A stretch of DNA of 64,000 nucleotides, taken from NCBI RefSeq assembly GCF_001735805.1, contig NZ_CP017248.1, positions 8,432,001 through 8,496,000 of the forward strand, in the 5' to 3' direction. This DNA comes from Streptomyces fodineus (GTDB taxonomy: Bacteria > Actinomycetota > Actinomycetes > Streptomycetales > Streptomycetaceae). This document shows positions 1 to 8,678 of this stretch, piece after piece. The notes under the pieces are model-generated. The model did not search any database. It saw nothing but the letters and a program-made list of their open reading frames with translations, and was not told where the DNA came from. The first letter of the stretch is position 1. Every line of letters begins with the position of its first letter. Made by a program: the position numbers and the translations under genes.

Positions 1-903
1 TCCTGCAAGGCGGATCACGGCCCCTACCGCGAGGTGCAGGTCAAGGTCGACGGTCAACTCGCCGGAATCGCGGCGCCGTTCCCGAACGTCTGGACCGGCG
101 GCTGGTCCAACCCCTTCCTCTGGTACGTCATCCCGGCGCCGCACGCCTTCGACGTCCGGCCCATCGAATACGATCTCACCCCCTTCGCGGGCCTGCTCGA
201 CGACGGGCGTCCGCACCGCGTCGAGGTCTCCGTCGTCGGCGTGCCCGCGGGCCAGTCGGGCTGGAGCGCACCGGTGAACGTCCTGGTCTGGCAGGACGCG
301 CACCGCGCCCACGTCACCGGAGCGCTGACCGCGGACAAGGCGACGGACATCGCCAACTCCTCCACCTACACGCCCGGTTCGGAGAACCGTGTGAACACCG
401 AGGCCGGACACCGGCTCACCGTCTCCGGATACCTCGACACCTCGCACGGCCGGGTCACCACGACCGTCACGCGGACACTCGCCAACACCTCCGTCCATCG
501 CTGGGCCGACGGCGAGAACACGGACGGAGTGGACGCGACCTGGTCCGACGATCAGACGGTCAGCGTCGGCGGACACGGTCCCGCGCGGACGACGCGGACG
601 CATCGGACGTACACCATGAACGGCGCCACGACCGTGGGCACGGACAACCGGCTGCGCACCGTACTGACCCTCGGGGACCGGGCGTCCGCCGTGGAACTGC
701 GGGACGGCCGGCGTACCGCGTGGTCGCGCTTCGACGACACCTACAGCGGCGACGCGGCGTACACGATGAATGTCCCGCGCGATCAGCGGCACGCGGTCGG
801 CACGTCGAGCGAGCGCTATCGGCTGTACGGCTCCGACGGCTGCTACGACCGTTCGCTGACCACGGTTCAGGGGGTGCTGACGCAGGACCGCCGGCTCTGT
901 TGA
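1..903 (+). CDS. PNGase A-like peptide:N-glycosidase, 3' part
   Basis: The reading frame is open from the first base of the window, so the start and any signal peptide lie upstream; about 300 C-terminal residues are seen. The segment reads as the peptide-N4-(N-acetyl-beta-glucosaminyl)asparagine amidase A family: a beta-sandwich stretch with YREVQVKVDGQLAG, FTGGW-like TGGWSNPFLW and EYDLTPFAGLL followed by a DGRPHRVEVSV strand, all typical of the plant-type enzyme and its actinobacterial homologues. Members release N-linked glycans from glycoproteins and are secreted. The C-terminus is Tyr/Asp/Thr-rich and ends GVLTQDRRLC. No partner gene is visible in the window. The family call is from remembered motif similarity; catalytic activity is inferred. 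Confidence 0.8.
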   Translation, partial: SCKADHGPYREVQVKVDGQLAGIAAPFPNVWTGGWSNPFLWYVIPAPHAFDVRPIEYDLTPFAGLLDDGRPHRVEVSVVGVPAGQSGWSAPVNVLVWQDAHRAHVTGALTADKATDIANSSTYTPGSENRVNTEAGHRLTVSGYLDTSHGRVTTTVTRTLANTSVHRWADGENTDGVDATWSDDQTVSVGGHGPARTTRTHRTYTMNGATTVGTDNRLRTVLTLGDRASAVELRDGRRTAWSRFDDTYSGDAAYTMNVPRDQRHAVGTSSERYRLYGSDGCYDRSLTTVQGVLTQDRRLC

Positions 904-918
904 GCGCGGCGACGTGGA

Positions 919-1071
919 ATGCGCCACTCGCAGGGTGATCGACGGGCCCGTGCCGTGGTCGTCGCCGGCATCGCCGAGCCCGGTGATCTGAAGGCCTGGA
1001 TCACGTGCATACCCGACGAGGGCTCGGGGGTGGAACCGGCGGCCGTGGCGGTACGGCCGGCCGTGGGGTGA
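919..1071 (+). other. possible 50-residue gene remnant
   Basis: A short frame starts with ATG 16 bases after the PNGase A stop and reads RARAVVVAGIAEPGDLKAW before ending at TGA. Third positions are G/C-rich as in coding DNA, but there is no ribosome binding site and I recognise no family. It could be the remains of a longer gene, or nothing. The rest of 904-1143 shows no other feature. Confidence 0.15.
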
Positions 1072-1143
1072 CGTATGTCGGCGGGCCGTTCGCCGGGGTC
1101 GGCGTGCGGCCCGCTTCGCTATGAGACGGCTCGGCGTGCCGTC

Positions 1144-1593
1144 TCAGCAGCGCTGGCCGCCGTCCCCTTCGACCAGGGTGTCCAGCAGGACGCCGAGCAC
1201 CTGGCGCTCCTTCTCCGTCAGCGGGGCGAGGATCTCCTCGGCCGCCGAGCGGCGTGCGCCACGCAGCTTGCGCAGGGTCGTACGCCCCTCGTCCGTCAGC
1301 TCGATCCGGGTCACGCGCCGGTTCGCCGGATCCGGCACCCGCCGTACCTTCCCGTGCGCCTCCAGCCCGTCCACCAGGGTCGTCACCGCGCGCGGCACCA
1401 CCTCGAGGCGCGCGGCGAGGTCGGCCATGCGCGGGGGCGACGCGTAGTGGGCGAGGGTGCGCAGCAGCCGGGACTGGGCCGGGGTGATGCCCAGGTCGTG
1501 CCGTTCCAGATGGCGCTTCTGGATGCGGTGCACCCGGCGGGTCAGCCGCAGCAACTGCTCGGCGAGCAGGCCGTCGGGATCGGGGGTGGTCAT
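1144..1593 (-). CDS. MarR-family transcriptional regulator
   Basis: This 149-residue protein has the length and layout of a MarR dimer: an N-terminal dimerisation helix, a winged helix-turn-helix (GITPAQSRLLRTLAHY, then MADLAARLEVVPRAVTTLVDGLEAHGKV), the wing motif PANRRVTRIELTDEG, and C-terminal helices. It is transcribed away from the ABC exporter at 1707. The 113-base gap between them holds an inverted repeat suited to a MarR dimer, so repression of its own gene and of the exporter is the likely job. The ligand is unknown. ATG at 1593 is the natural start. Confidence 0.88.
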   Translation of the reverse strand: MTTPDPDGLLAEQLLRLTRRVHRIQKRHLERHDLGITPAQSRLLRTLAHYASPPRMADLAARLEVVPRAVTTLVDGLEAHGKVRRVPDPANRRVTRIELTDEGRTTLRKLRGARRSAAEEILAPLTEKERQVLGVLLDTLVEGDGGQRC

Positions 1594-1617
1594 GCGGGAA
1601 CAATATCAGGATGCCGT

Positions 1618-1642
1618 TCATTGTGAGTATAGGTAACAATGA
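1618..1642. promoter_or_regulatory. inverted repeat, candidate MarR operator
   Basis: Arms TCATTGT (1618-1624) and ACAATGA (1636-1642) are perfect inverted copies separated by 11 bases. The spacer contains AGTATA/TATAGG, which can serve as -10 elements in either direction. The site lies between the divergent marR and ABC exporter genes. Confidence 0.55.
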
Positions 1643-1706
1643 GCTACGATCCGTTCGTCATCGTCGGCCACCTCCGGCCGGCGCCCGTTCCCCTCCGTAG
1701 GAGCCC

Positions 1707-3509
1707 ATGCATCCCGACCGTGAAACCTCATGGACACCACCTGCCGACGCCAAGGAACAGCCCCGGCAGGTGCGCCGCATCCTGAAGCTCTTCCGTCCCT
1801 ATCGCGGGCGGCTCGCGATCGTCGGCCTGCTGGTCGGCGCCTCCTCGCTGGTTTCGGTGGCCACACCGTTCCTGCTCAGGGAGACCCTGGATGTCGCGAT
1901 CCCCCGGGGCCGCACCGGCCTGCTCAGTCTGCTCGCGCTCGGCATGATCCTCAGCGCGGTCCTCTCCAGCGTCTTCGGCGTACTCCAGACGCTGATCTCG
2001 ACCACCGTCGGCCAGCGCGTCATGCACGACCTGCGCACCGCCGTCTACGGCCGCCTCCAGCGCATGTCGCTCGCCTTCTTCACGCGTACGCGTACCGGCG
2101 AGGTGCAGTCCCGGATCGCCAATGACATCGGCGGCATGCAGGCCACCGTCACCTCCACCGCCACCTCCCTGGTCTCCAACGCCACCAGCGTGGTCGCCAC
2201 GATCGTCGCGATGGTCGCCCTCGACTGGCGGCTGACGATCGTCTCGCTGCTCCTGCTGCCGGCGTTCGTATGGATAAGCCGCCGTGTCGGCAACGAACGC
2301 AAGAAGATCACCACACAGCGGCAGAAGCAGATGGCCGCGATGGCAGCCACCGTCACCGAATCGCTCTCCGTCAGCGGCATCCTGCTCGGCCGCACCATGG
2401 GCCGCTCCGACTCGCTCACCACGTCCTTCGCCGAGGAGTCCGAGCGCCTGGTCGACCTGGAAGTGAAGTCGAACATGGCCGGGCGCTGGCGCATGGCCGT
2501 GATCACGATCGTCATGGCCGCGATGCCGGCCATCATCTACTGGACGGCAGGTCTGGCCCTGCAGTTCGGTGGCCCCAAGGTCTCGCTCGGTACCATCGTC
2601 GCCTTCGTCTCGCTCCAGCAGGGGCTGTTCCGCCCGGCCGTGAGCCTGCTCGCGACCGGCGTCCAGATCCAGACCTCCCTCGCTCTCTTCCAGCGCATCT
2701 TCGAGTATCTGGACCTGCCGATCGACATCACCGAGCGCGAGCGCCCGGTGCACCTCGACCAGGTCAAGGGCGAAGTCCGCTTCGAGGAGGTCGAGTTCCG
2801 CTACGACGACAAGGGCGGCCCGGTCCTCGACGGCATCGACGTCACGGTTCCCGCGGGCGGCAGTCTCGCCGTCGTCGGCCCGACGGGCGCCGGCAAGTCC
2901 ACGCTGGGCTATCTGGTGCCCCGGCTCTACGACGTCACCGGTGGCCGCGTCACCCTGGACGGAGTCGACGTCCGGGACCTCGACTTCGACACCCTCGCCC
3001 GCGCGGTCGGCGTCGTCTCGCAGGAGACGTACCTCTTCCACGCCTCGGTCGCCGACAACCTCCGCTTCGCCAAGCCGGACGCCACCGACGAGGAACTGCG
3101 GGCGGCGGCCGGGGCGGCGCAGATACACGACCACATAGCCGCACTGCCCGACGGCTACGACACCATCGTCGGCGAACGCGGCCACCGCTTCTCCGGCGGC
3201 GAGAAGCAGCGCCTCGCCATAGCCCGCACCATCCTGCGCGATCCGCCGGTCCTCATCCTCGACGAGGCGACCAGCGCCCTCGACACCCGCACGGAGGCCG
3301 CCGTCCAGCAGGCGATCGACGCCCTGTCGGCCGACCGGACGACGATCACCATCGCCCACCGGCTGTCCACGATCCGCGGCGCCGACCAGATCGTGGTCCT
3401 CGACTCCGGGCGAATCGCCGAACGCGGCAGTCACGAGGAACTGCTGGAACAGGACGGGCGGTACGCGGCACTGGTGCGCCGGGACGCGCAACTGGAACCG
3501 GCGAGCTGA
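1707..3509 (+). CDS. ABC exporter, fused membrane and ATPase domains
   Basis: This 600-residue half-transporter has an N-terminal six-helix membrane domain (about residues 35-320) and a C-terminal ATPase. Walker A GPTGAGKST lies near residue 391, the signature FSGGEKQRLAIAR near 494 and Walker B VLILDEATSALD near 515, followed by the H-loop IAHRLS. Such proteins act as homo- or heterodimers exporting drugs or lipids across the cytoplasmic membrane. No second half-transporter is adjacent, so a homodimer is likely. The start ATG at 1707 follows a GTAGGAG ribosome site. Divergence from a MarR gene over a shared operator suggests an inducible efflux pump. The substrate cannot be told from sequence. 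Confidence 0.9.
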   Translation: MHPDRETSWTPPADAKEQPRQVRRILKLFRPYRGRLAIVGLLVGASSLVSVATPFLLRETLDVAIPRGRTGLLSLLALGMILSAVLSSVFGVLQTLISTTVGQRVMHDLRTAVYGRLQRMSLAFFTRTRTGEVQSRIANDIGGMQATVTSTATSLVSNATSVVATIVAMVALDWRLTIVSLLLLPAFVWISRRVGNERKKITTQRQKQMAAMAATVTESLSVSGILLGRTMGRSDSLTTSFAEESERLVDLEVKSNMAGRWRMAVITIVMAAMPAIIYWTAGLALQFGGPKVSLGTIVAFVSLQQGLFRPAVSLLATGVQIQTSLALFQRIFEYLDLPIDITERERPVHLDQVKGEVRFEEVEFRYDDKGGPVLDGIDVTVPAGGSLAVVGPTGAGKSTLGYLVPRLYDVTGGRVTLDGVDVRDLDFDTLARAVGVVSQETYLFHASVADNLRFAKPDATDEELRAAAGAAQIHDHIAALPDGYDTIVGERGHRFSGGEKQRLAIARTILRDPPVLILDEATSALDTRTEAAVQQAIDALSADRTTITIAHRLSTIRGADQIVVLDSGRIAERGSHEELLEQDGRYAALVRRDAQLEPAS

Positions 3510-3609
3510 CCGCAACCGGCGCGATCGCCAAACTGAACATATGCCATGTTTAGGGGTATTTGCGTATTGCCGTGCCCGCATGCAGACGAAAATTCCGCCG
3601 CGGAGCACG

Positions 3610-4476
3610 ATGCGATTGACACGCCGGGGCCGACTCGTCCTCGTCGTGGCCGGCGCTGTCATGGTCGGCACCGCCGTGGCGGTCCCGCTGCTGACGCTGA
3701 ACACCCGCCCCGAGGAGATACAGCCCGCCGCGCTGGTCGTCCCGGAGGGCCGGCGTGCGAGCCAGGTGTACGACGCGATCGACAAAGCCCTGGAGCTGCC
3801 TTCGGGCAGCACGCGCAAGTCCGTCGGGAAGGCCGGTCTGAAATTGCCGAGCGAAGCCGCGGGCAACCCCGAGGGCTACCTCTTCCCGGCGACGTATCCC
3901 GTCCCGAAGGGAGCGACCCCCGAGTTCCTGCTGCGCTCCATGGTCGGCACCGCGAACAGCATGGTGAACGCGGCGCCGATCTCGGCCGGGGCGCAGCGCA
4001 GTGCGATGAACGTCTACCAGGCCGTCACCATCGCCAGCATCATCCAGGCCGAGGCCGCGACGAAGGCGGACATGGGCAAGGTCGCCCGGGTCGTCTTCAA
4101 CCGGCTGGAGCGCGGGATGCCGCTGCAGATGGACTCGACGACCAACTACGCGCTGAACCGCAGCACCGTCCACACCAGCCAGGACGACACCCGCATCGAC
4201 AGCCCGTACAACTCCTACCGGCGCACGGGCCTGCCGCCGACGCCGATCGACAACCCCGGCGAAGAGGCGATGCGCGCCGCGCTCGACCCGGCGCCCGGCA
4301 ACTGGCTGTACTTCGTCACGGTCAAGCCGGCAGACACCCGCTTCACCTCCGACTACGCCACGCATATACGCGATGTGGCGGACTTCAACGCCCTGCACGA
4401 GGACGCGGGGCAGGGACGGAGCCCGAGTCGGAGGCCGGTCCGGTCCGCCGCCTCGCCGCGGGCTGCGGTCCGCTGA
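3610..4476 (+). CDS. MltG/YceG-type endolytic murein transglycosylase, short form
   Basis: This is a 288-residue protein with a basic N-terminus, one membrane helix (about residues 8-28) and an extracytoplasmic MltG/YceG domain. Recognisable elements are the LysM-like VVPEGRRASQVYDAI, the EGYLFPATYPV block, and ASIIQAEAATKADM with the expected catalytic glutamate near residue 148; MDSTTNYAL and YNSYRRTGLPPTPIDNPG complete the domain. MltG enzymes cut nascent peptidoglycan strands. Other starts at 3541 and 3580 are possible, but 3610 has a GGAG just upstream and gives the usual membrane anchor. The protein is much shorter than the main streptomycete MltG, so it is probably an accessory paralogue. 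It stands alone. Confidence 0.82.
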   Translation: MRLTRRGRLVLVVAGAVMVGTAVAVPLLTLNTRPEEIQPAALVVPEGRRASQVYDAIDKALELPSGSTRKSVGKAGLKLPSEAAGNPEGYLFPATYPVPKGATPEFLLRSMVGTANSMVNAAPISAGAQRSAMNVYQAVTIASIIQAEAATKADMGKVARVVFNRLERGMPLQMDSTTNYALNRSTVHTSQDDTRIDSPYNSYRRTGLPPTPIDNPGEEAMRAALDPAPGNWLYFVTVKPADTRFTSDYATHIRDVADFNALHEDAGQGRSPSRRPVRSAASPRAAVR

Positions 4477-4488
4477 GCAGGCAGGGCG

Positions 4489-5568
4489 TCATGCGGCGAT
4501 CGGCTGCTCCTCGGCCAGCAGGCGCGTGATGTCCCGGACGGCCGCGCGGCCGGCCCGGTTGGCGCCGATGGTGCTGGCCGAGGGGCCGTAGCCGACGAGG
4601 TGGACACGAGGATCGGCCACCGCCCTGGTGCCCTCGGCCCGGATCCCGCCGCCCGGCTCGCGCAGCCGTAGCGGACGGAGATGGTCCAGCGCGGCCCGGA
4701 ATCCGGTCGCCCAGAGGATCACATCGGCGGCGACGTGCCGTCCGTCGTTCCAGGCCACCCCGTCAGGCGTGATCCGGTCGAACATCGGCTGCCGGTCCAG
4801 GACTCCGTCCGCGAGCCCCTGCCGGACGGCGTCGTTGAGAGGCAACCCGGTGACCGAGACCACACTGCGCGGCGGCAGCCCCTGACGTACCCGCTCGTTC
4901 ACCAGCGCGACCGCAGCGCGGCCCGCCTCCTGGTCGAACGGCCCCTCGCGGAAGACCGGAGGCCGCCGGGTGACCCAGGTGGTCGCGGCCGCGTACGGAG
5001 CCAGCTCCAGCAGGTGCTGGGTGCCCGAGGCGCCGCCGCCGACGACCACGACCCGCTGCCCGGCGAACTCCTCCGGCCCGGCGTACTGCGCGGTGTGCAA
5101 CTGCCGCCCGCGGAAGGTCTCCTGACCGGGATAGCGCGGCCAGAACGGCCGGTCCCAGGTGCCGGTCGCGTTGATCAGCGCCCGCGTCGACCAGGTGCCC
5201 TGTGAGGTCTCCACGAGCAGCCGCCCGCCGTCGCCCTCCCGTACGGTCCGTACGTCGACGGGGCGGCGCACGCGCAGGTCGAAGGTGCGCTCGTACCGGT
5301 CGAAGTACGCACCGATCACCTCCGCCGAGGGCTGCGCGGGATCGGCGTCCGTCAGCTCCATCCCCGGCAGCGCGTGCATCCCGTGCACCTTGCCGTACGT
5401 CAGCGAGGGCCAGCGGAACTGCCAGGCGCCGCCCGGCGCGGGGGAGTGGTCGAGGACCACGAAGTCGCGGTCCGGCGCAAAGCCGGTGCGCCGCAGATGA
5501 TAGGCGCTGGACAGCCCGGCCTGACCAGCGCCGATGACGACAACCTCGACCTCGCGCGATTCGTTCAC
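4489..5568 (-). CDS. FAD/NAD(P)-dependent monooxygenase-like oxidoreductase
   Basis: This 359-residue protein has two dinucleotide-binding folds: VVVIGAGQAGLSSAYHLRR at the N-terminus for FAD and VVVVGGGASGTQHLLEL near residue 185 for NAD(P)H, plus the WATGFRAALDHL motif near the C-terminus. The layout matches the CzcO/flavin-containing monooxygenase-like family. It starts with GTG at 5568, directly beside a relic of alkanesulfonate monooxygenase and the ssu transport genes, so a role in oxidising an organosulfur compound is possible but not shown. Its downstream neighbour mltG is convergent. Confidence 0.82.
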   Translation of the reverse strand: MNESREVEVVVIGAGQAGLSSAYHLRRTGFAPDRDFVVLDHSPAPGGAWQFRWPSLTYGKVHGMHALPGMELTDADPAQPSAEVIGAYFDRYERTFDLRVRRPVDVRTVREGDGGRLLVETSQGTWSTRALINATGTWDRPFWPRYPGQETFRGRQLHTAQYAGPEEFAGQRVVVVGGGASGTQHLLELAPYAAATTWVTRRPPVFREGPFDQEAGRAAVALVNERVRQGLPPRSVVSVTGLPLNDAVRQGLADGVLDRQPMFDRITPDGVAWNDGRHVAADVILWATGFRAALDHLRPLRLREPGGGIRAEGTRAVADPRVHLVGYGPSASTIGANRAGRAAVRDITRLLAEEQPIAA

Positions 5569-5574
5569 GCTTCT

Positions 5575-5837
5575 ACAACGGTGATCCGGGTGTGCCTCTT
5601 CCCGAGAGCCGGGGCGACGGGATCATGCCCTCCGCGAACCAGTACTCCTCGATGCGCCCACGCCTCGGCCGGGGAGTCCCGGGAGATCGTGTGCGGCCGG
5701 ATCCCGAAGCAGCCGCCCACGCGTCACCCGCTGATACATGGCCGCCATCTGCGCGGCCGGCGTCGGCGACGGCAGCCCCGGCCGTAACGCCGACAGGAAC
5801 CGCCGGTCGGCAGGAGACAGCGCAGTCGTCCGGTCAT
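5575..5837 (-). pseudogene. relic of FMNH2-dependent alkanesulfonate monooxygenase (ssuD-like)
   Basis: Pieces of the luciferase-like sulfonate monooxygenase are readable in shifted frames. After an ATG at 5837 with a GGAAGG site, a stretch reads RRFLSALRPGLPSPTPAAQM and then MYQRVTRGRLL, which is the family's N-terminal region. The next readable piece is FGIRPHTISRDSPAEAWA, which belongs to its C-terminal third, so the middle of the protein (well over 100 residues) is missing. At least two frame changes (near 5820 and 5650) break it further. It lies 17 bases after the ssuA stop, where ssuD is expected. A TTA leucine codon is present in the first piece. Confidence 0.7.
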
Positions 5838-5854
5838 GCCGATGCCGTCCTTCC

Positions 5855-6861
5855 TCAGCCCTTGGCCGGCGTCGTCGAGGGCGGCAGGCCGCCGTTGAAC
5901 CGTGTGTTCACGAAGTCGGCGAAGTCCACCTTCTTCGGGATCAGCTTCAACTCGGCGAAGGTGTCGGCGATCTGCTGCTCGGAGGAGATCAGCGGCTTGT
6001 CGACGGCGACCGCGACCCGGGTGGAGTTGGTCCGCTGCACCGAGGCCAGCGCCACGTCGTACGGCAGCCCGGTGTCCTTGGCCCACACCTTGGCCCACTC
6101 CTTCTGATGGCCGTAGACCCAGACCTGCGCCCGCCGCAGCCGGGTCAGGTAGTCCTTGATGACGGCAGCCTTCTTCGGGTCCTTGAGCGCGGCGGGCGCG
6201 GCCACCTGGAAGGTGAGCCCGTTGGTGATGCCCTCGCCGGTGGTCAGCACACGGCCTCGCCTGGCCTGGAGGATCTGCGAGGTGTACGGGTCCCAGACCG
6301 CCCAGGCGTCGACCTTGCCGGAGGTGAACGCGGCCAGCGCGTCGGCCGGCTGGAGGTATGTGACATGGACATCGGCCAGGCTCAGCCCGGCCGCCTTGAG
6401 CGAGGCGACCAGCTGGTAGTGCGCCGACGAACCCTGTGCCACGGCGATGGACCTGCCCTTGAGCTGGTCCGGCTCGGTCAGCTTGGAGCCGTTGGGCACG
6501 AGGACGGCATCGCCCTTGGAGGTTCCGTGCCACGCCGCCACGACGGAGATCTTCGAGCCGGCGCCGGCCGCGAAGACGGGCGGAGTGTTGCCGACACCCC
6601 CGGTGTCGACAGCCCCCGCGTTGACGGCCTCCAGGAGCGGCGGGCCGGAGGTGAAGGTCGACCACTTGATCTTGTAGTGCAGGTTCTTCAGCTCCCCGGC
6701 AGCGCGCAGGATGGCCTGCGAACCACCCTTCTGATCACCGACGTTGAGGGTGACGGAACCCTGTCCGTCGGTGTCGGTGCCGGCGGACGAGTTCCCGCCG
6801 CAGGCGGTGAGCATGAGCGCGAGGGGAGAAGCAGCGCGGCGGGGACGGGGCGTCGTCGCAT
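5855..6861 (-). CDS. ssuA: aliphatic sulfonate ABC transporter substrate-binding lipoprotein, frameshifted in its signal peptide
   Basis: The mature protein (5855-6814) is a complete SsuA-type periplasmic-binding domain: VTLNVGDQKGGSQAILRAAG, a substrate-loop region SGPPLLEAVNAGAVDTGG, and AWAVWDPYTSQIL. It should capture sulfonates outside the cell for the adjacent permease and ATPase. A lipobox LTAC follows the internal ATG at 6814, but the rest of the signal peptide is in another frame. Translation from ATG 6861 gives MRRRPVPAALLL, then must gain one base in or near the C-run opposite 6823-6826 to continue as LALMLTACGG. As written, either the signal peptide or the domain is lost. A sequencing error is the simple alternative. 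The gene is third in the ssu operon. Confidence 0.85.
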
Positions 6862-6935
6862 GGCGGTTCCGTTCATGGCCTCAAGGGGACGGGTTCTCGG
6901 GCAGGCGGCTGGCAGGGTCCCGCAATGGGGTGGGT

Positions 6936-7673
6936 TCACGCGGCTTCCGCGGAGGTGCCGACACCGAGCCGTTCCAGCAGGCCGGCCCGGAGGCCGGCGA
7001 AACGGGGGTCGGTGATCTCGCGCGGCCGGCCGAGGTCGATCCGCTGCTCGTGGGCGATCCGGCCGCCGTCCATCACCAGGACGCGGTCGGCGAGCAGTAC
7101 GGCCTCCTCGACGTCGTGCGTGACCAGCAGCACGGCGCAGCCGCGACGCTGCCACAACTCCCCGACCAGTTGCTGGGCCTTGATCCGGGTGAGCGCGTCG
7201 AGTGCGCCGAACGGCTCGTCGAGCAAGAGCAGATCGGGTTCGCGTACCAGCGCCCGGGCGAGGGAGGCGCGCTGCGCCTCGCCGCCGGAGAGGGTCTTCG
7301 GCCAGGCGCCGATGCGGTGACCGAGCCCGACCTCGTCCAGCGCCCGCTCGGCGACGGCGCGTCCGGGCCTGCCGGGCAGACCCAGCAGGACGTTGCGCCA
7401 GACCTTCTTCCAGGGCATCAGCCGGGGCGCCTGGAAGGCGACGGCCCTGCGGCGCGGGACCAGCGCGGTCCCCTTGATGTCGCGGTCGAGCCCGGCGAGG
7501 ATGCGCAGCAGCGTCGACTTGCCGCAGCCGCTGCGGCCGAGCAGGGCGACGAACTCGCCGGGAGCGATGTCGAGCCGGAGATCGTCGATGACGGCACGGC
7601 CGTCGAAGGAGCGGGTCAGCCCCTCGACGTGCACCGCGTGCCCGGTCACCGGCCGGTGAACGTCGGTCGCCAT
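6936..7673 (-). CDS. ssuB: aliphatic sulfonate ABC transporter ATP-binding protein
   Basis: This 245-residue ATPase has Walker A LLGRSGCGKST (about residue 47), Q-loop AFQAPRLMPW, signature LSGGEAQRASLARAL and Walker B LLLLDEPFGALD. These fit the nitrate/sulfonate/taurine subfamily that energises SsuC. ATG 7673 is chosen because it gives the expected family length; the start codon lies 28 bases inside the end of ssuC, so the two are translationally coupled. A longer frame extends upstream but only repeats the ssuC region in another frame. ssuA follows after 75 bases. Confidence 0.9.
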   Translation of the reverse strand: MATDVHRPVTGHAVHVEGLTRSFDGRAVIDDLRLDIAPGEFVALLGRSGCGKSTLLRILAGLDRDIKGTALVPRRRAVAFQAPRLMPWKKVWRNVLLGLPGRPGRAVAERALDEVGLGHRIGAWPKTLSGGEAQRASLARALVREPDLLLLDEPFGALDALTRIKAQQLVGELWQRRGCAVLLVTHDVEEAVLLADRVLVMDGGRIAHEQRIDLGRPREITDPRFAGLRAGLLERLGVGTSAEAA

Positions 7674-8548
7674 TGCAGGAGCAGCCTTTCGAGGGAACGG
7701 ACGACGAAGTCGGCGAGCAGGCCGAGGAAGGCGTAGACGACCAGGCAGACCACGATCACATCGGTCCGCAGGAAGTCCCGTGCCTGCACCATCAGGAAGC
7801 CGATACCGGCGTCGGCGTTGACCTGCTCGGCGAAGACCAGCGCGAGCCAGGCGATGCCGAGCGAATAGCGCAGCCCGGTGAGCGCGCCGGGCAGCGCCCC
7901 CGGCAGTACGACATGGCGCACCAGACCCCACCGCGAGAGCCCCAACGACTCCCCGGCCTCGATGAGCTGGGCGTCGACCCCGCGAATCCCGGCGTACACG
8001 TTGAGATAGAGCGGGAAGGTCACACCGAGCGTGATGATGGCGGTCTTCGGGGCCTCGCCGATGCCGAACCAGATGATGAACAGCGGGATGAGACCGACGA
8101 ACGGCACCGTCCGCAGCATCTGCACCGGCGCGTCCACCAGGTCCTCACCGATCCGGAACAGCCCCGAGACCAGGGCGAGTCCGGTGCCGGTCACGGTCCC
8201 GAAGAGCAGCCCGAACGCGACGCGCCGGAGCGAGGTACCCATGGCAGACGGCAGTGATCCGTCACTGACCAGGTCCCAGCCGACCTCGGCGATCCGGCCC
8301 GGCGAGGCGAGTACGTCGGCCGTCAGCCCTCCGGTGGAGCTGAGGAGTTGCCACAGGGCGAGCAGCAGGATCGGGCCCGCGGTACGGCGCAGCCAGCGGG
8401 GGATGCGACGGCTGTGGGAGGAGGCGGGGAGGACTTGCTGAAGGTCGAGTGGGGCGCTGTCGGAATGCTTCGTTCCGGCATCCTCAGACTTGGATATACC
8501 CGAAATATCGGGTTCTGGAGAGCTGGGTGGGGCATGGCTGATACTCAT
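7646..8548 (-). CDS. ssuC: aliphatic sulfonate ABC transporter permease
   Basis: This is a 300-residue membrane protein. A hydrophilic N-terminal tail of about 55 residues is followed by roughly six membrane helices and the permease EAA loop, seen as EAGESLGLSRWGLVRHVVLPGALPG-type sequence near residue 210. FVGLIPLFIIWFGIGEAPK is characteristic of SsuC/TauC permeases. It is the first full gene of the operon, 130 bases after the leader peptide stop, and overlaps ssuB. It forms the channel for sulfonate uptake with SsuB and SsuA. Confidence 0.9.
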   Translation of the reverse strand: MSISHAPPSSPEPDISGISKSEDAGTKHSDSAPLDLQQVLPASSHSRRIPRWLRRTAGPILLLALWQLLSSTGGLTADVLASPGRIAEVGWDLVSDGSLPSAMGTSLRRVAFGLLFGTVTGTGLALVSGLFRIGEDLVDAPVQMLRTVPFVGLIPLFIIWFGIGEAPKTAIITLGVTFPLYLNVYAGIRGVDAQLIEAGESLGLSRWGLVRHVVLPGALPGALTGLRYSLGIAWLALVFAEQVNADAGIGFLMVQARDFLRTDVIVVCLVVYAFLGLLADFVVRSLERLLLQWRPTFTGR

Positions 8549-8678
8549 GATGCTCCACAGGGCAGAGAGCGGGGTGGGGGCACGGGAGACCGGCTCGGCG
8601 CCGACACGTCATGCCCGCCTCAAGGGCAGGTCACGGCAGGGGGCGGAGCCCGAAAAGCGGGGAAGCGGGAAGAGGGCG

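Noticed and set aside
1728..3866. A 712-codon open frame on the minus strand
   Set aside because: It is the antisense of the ABC exporter and mltG and has no recognisable motifs.
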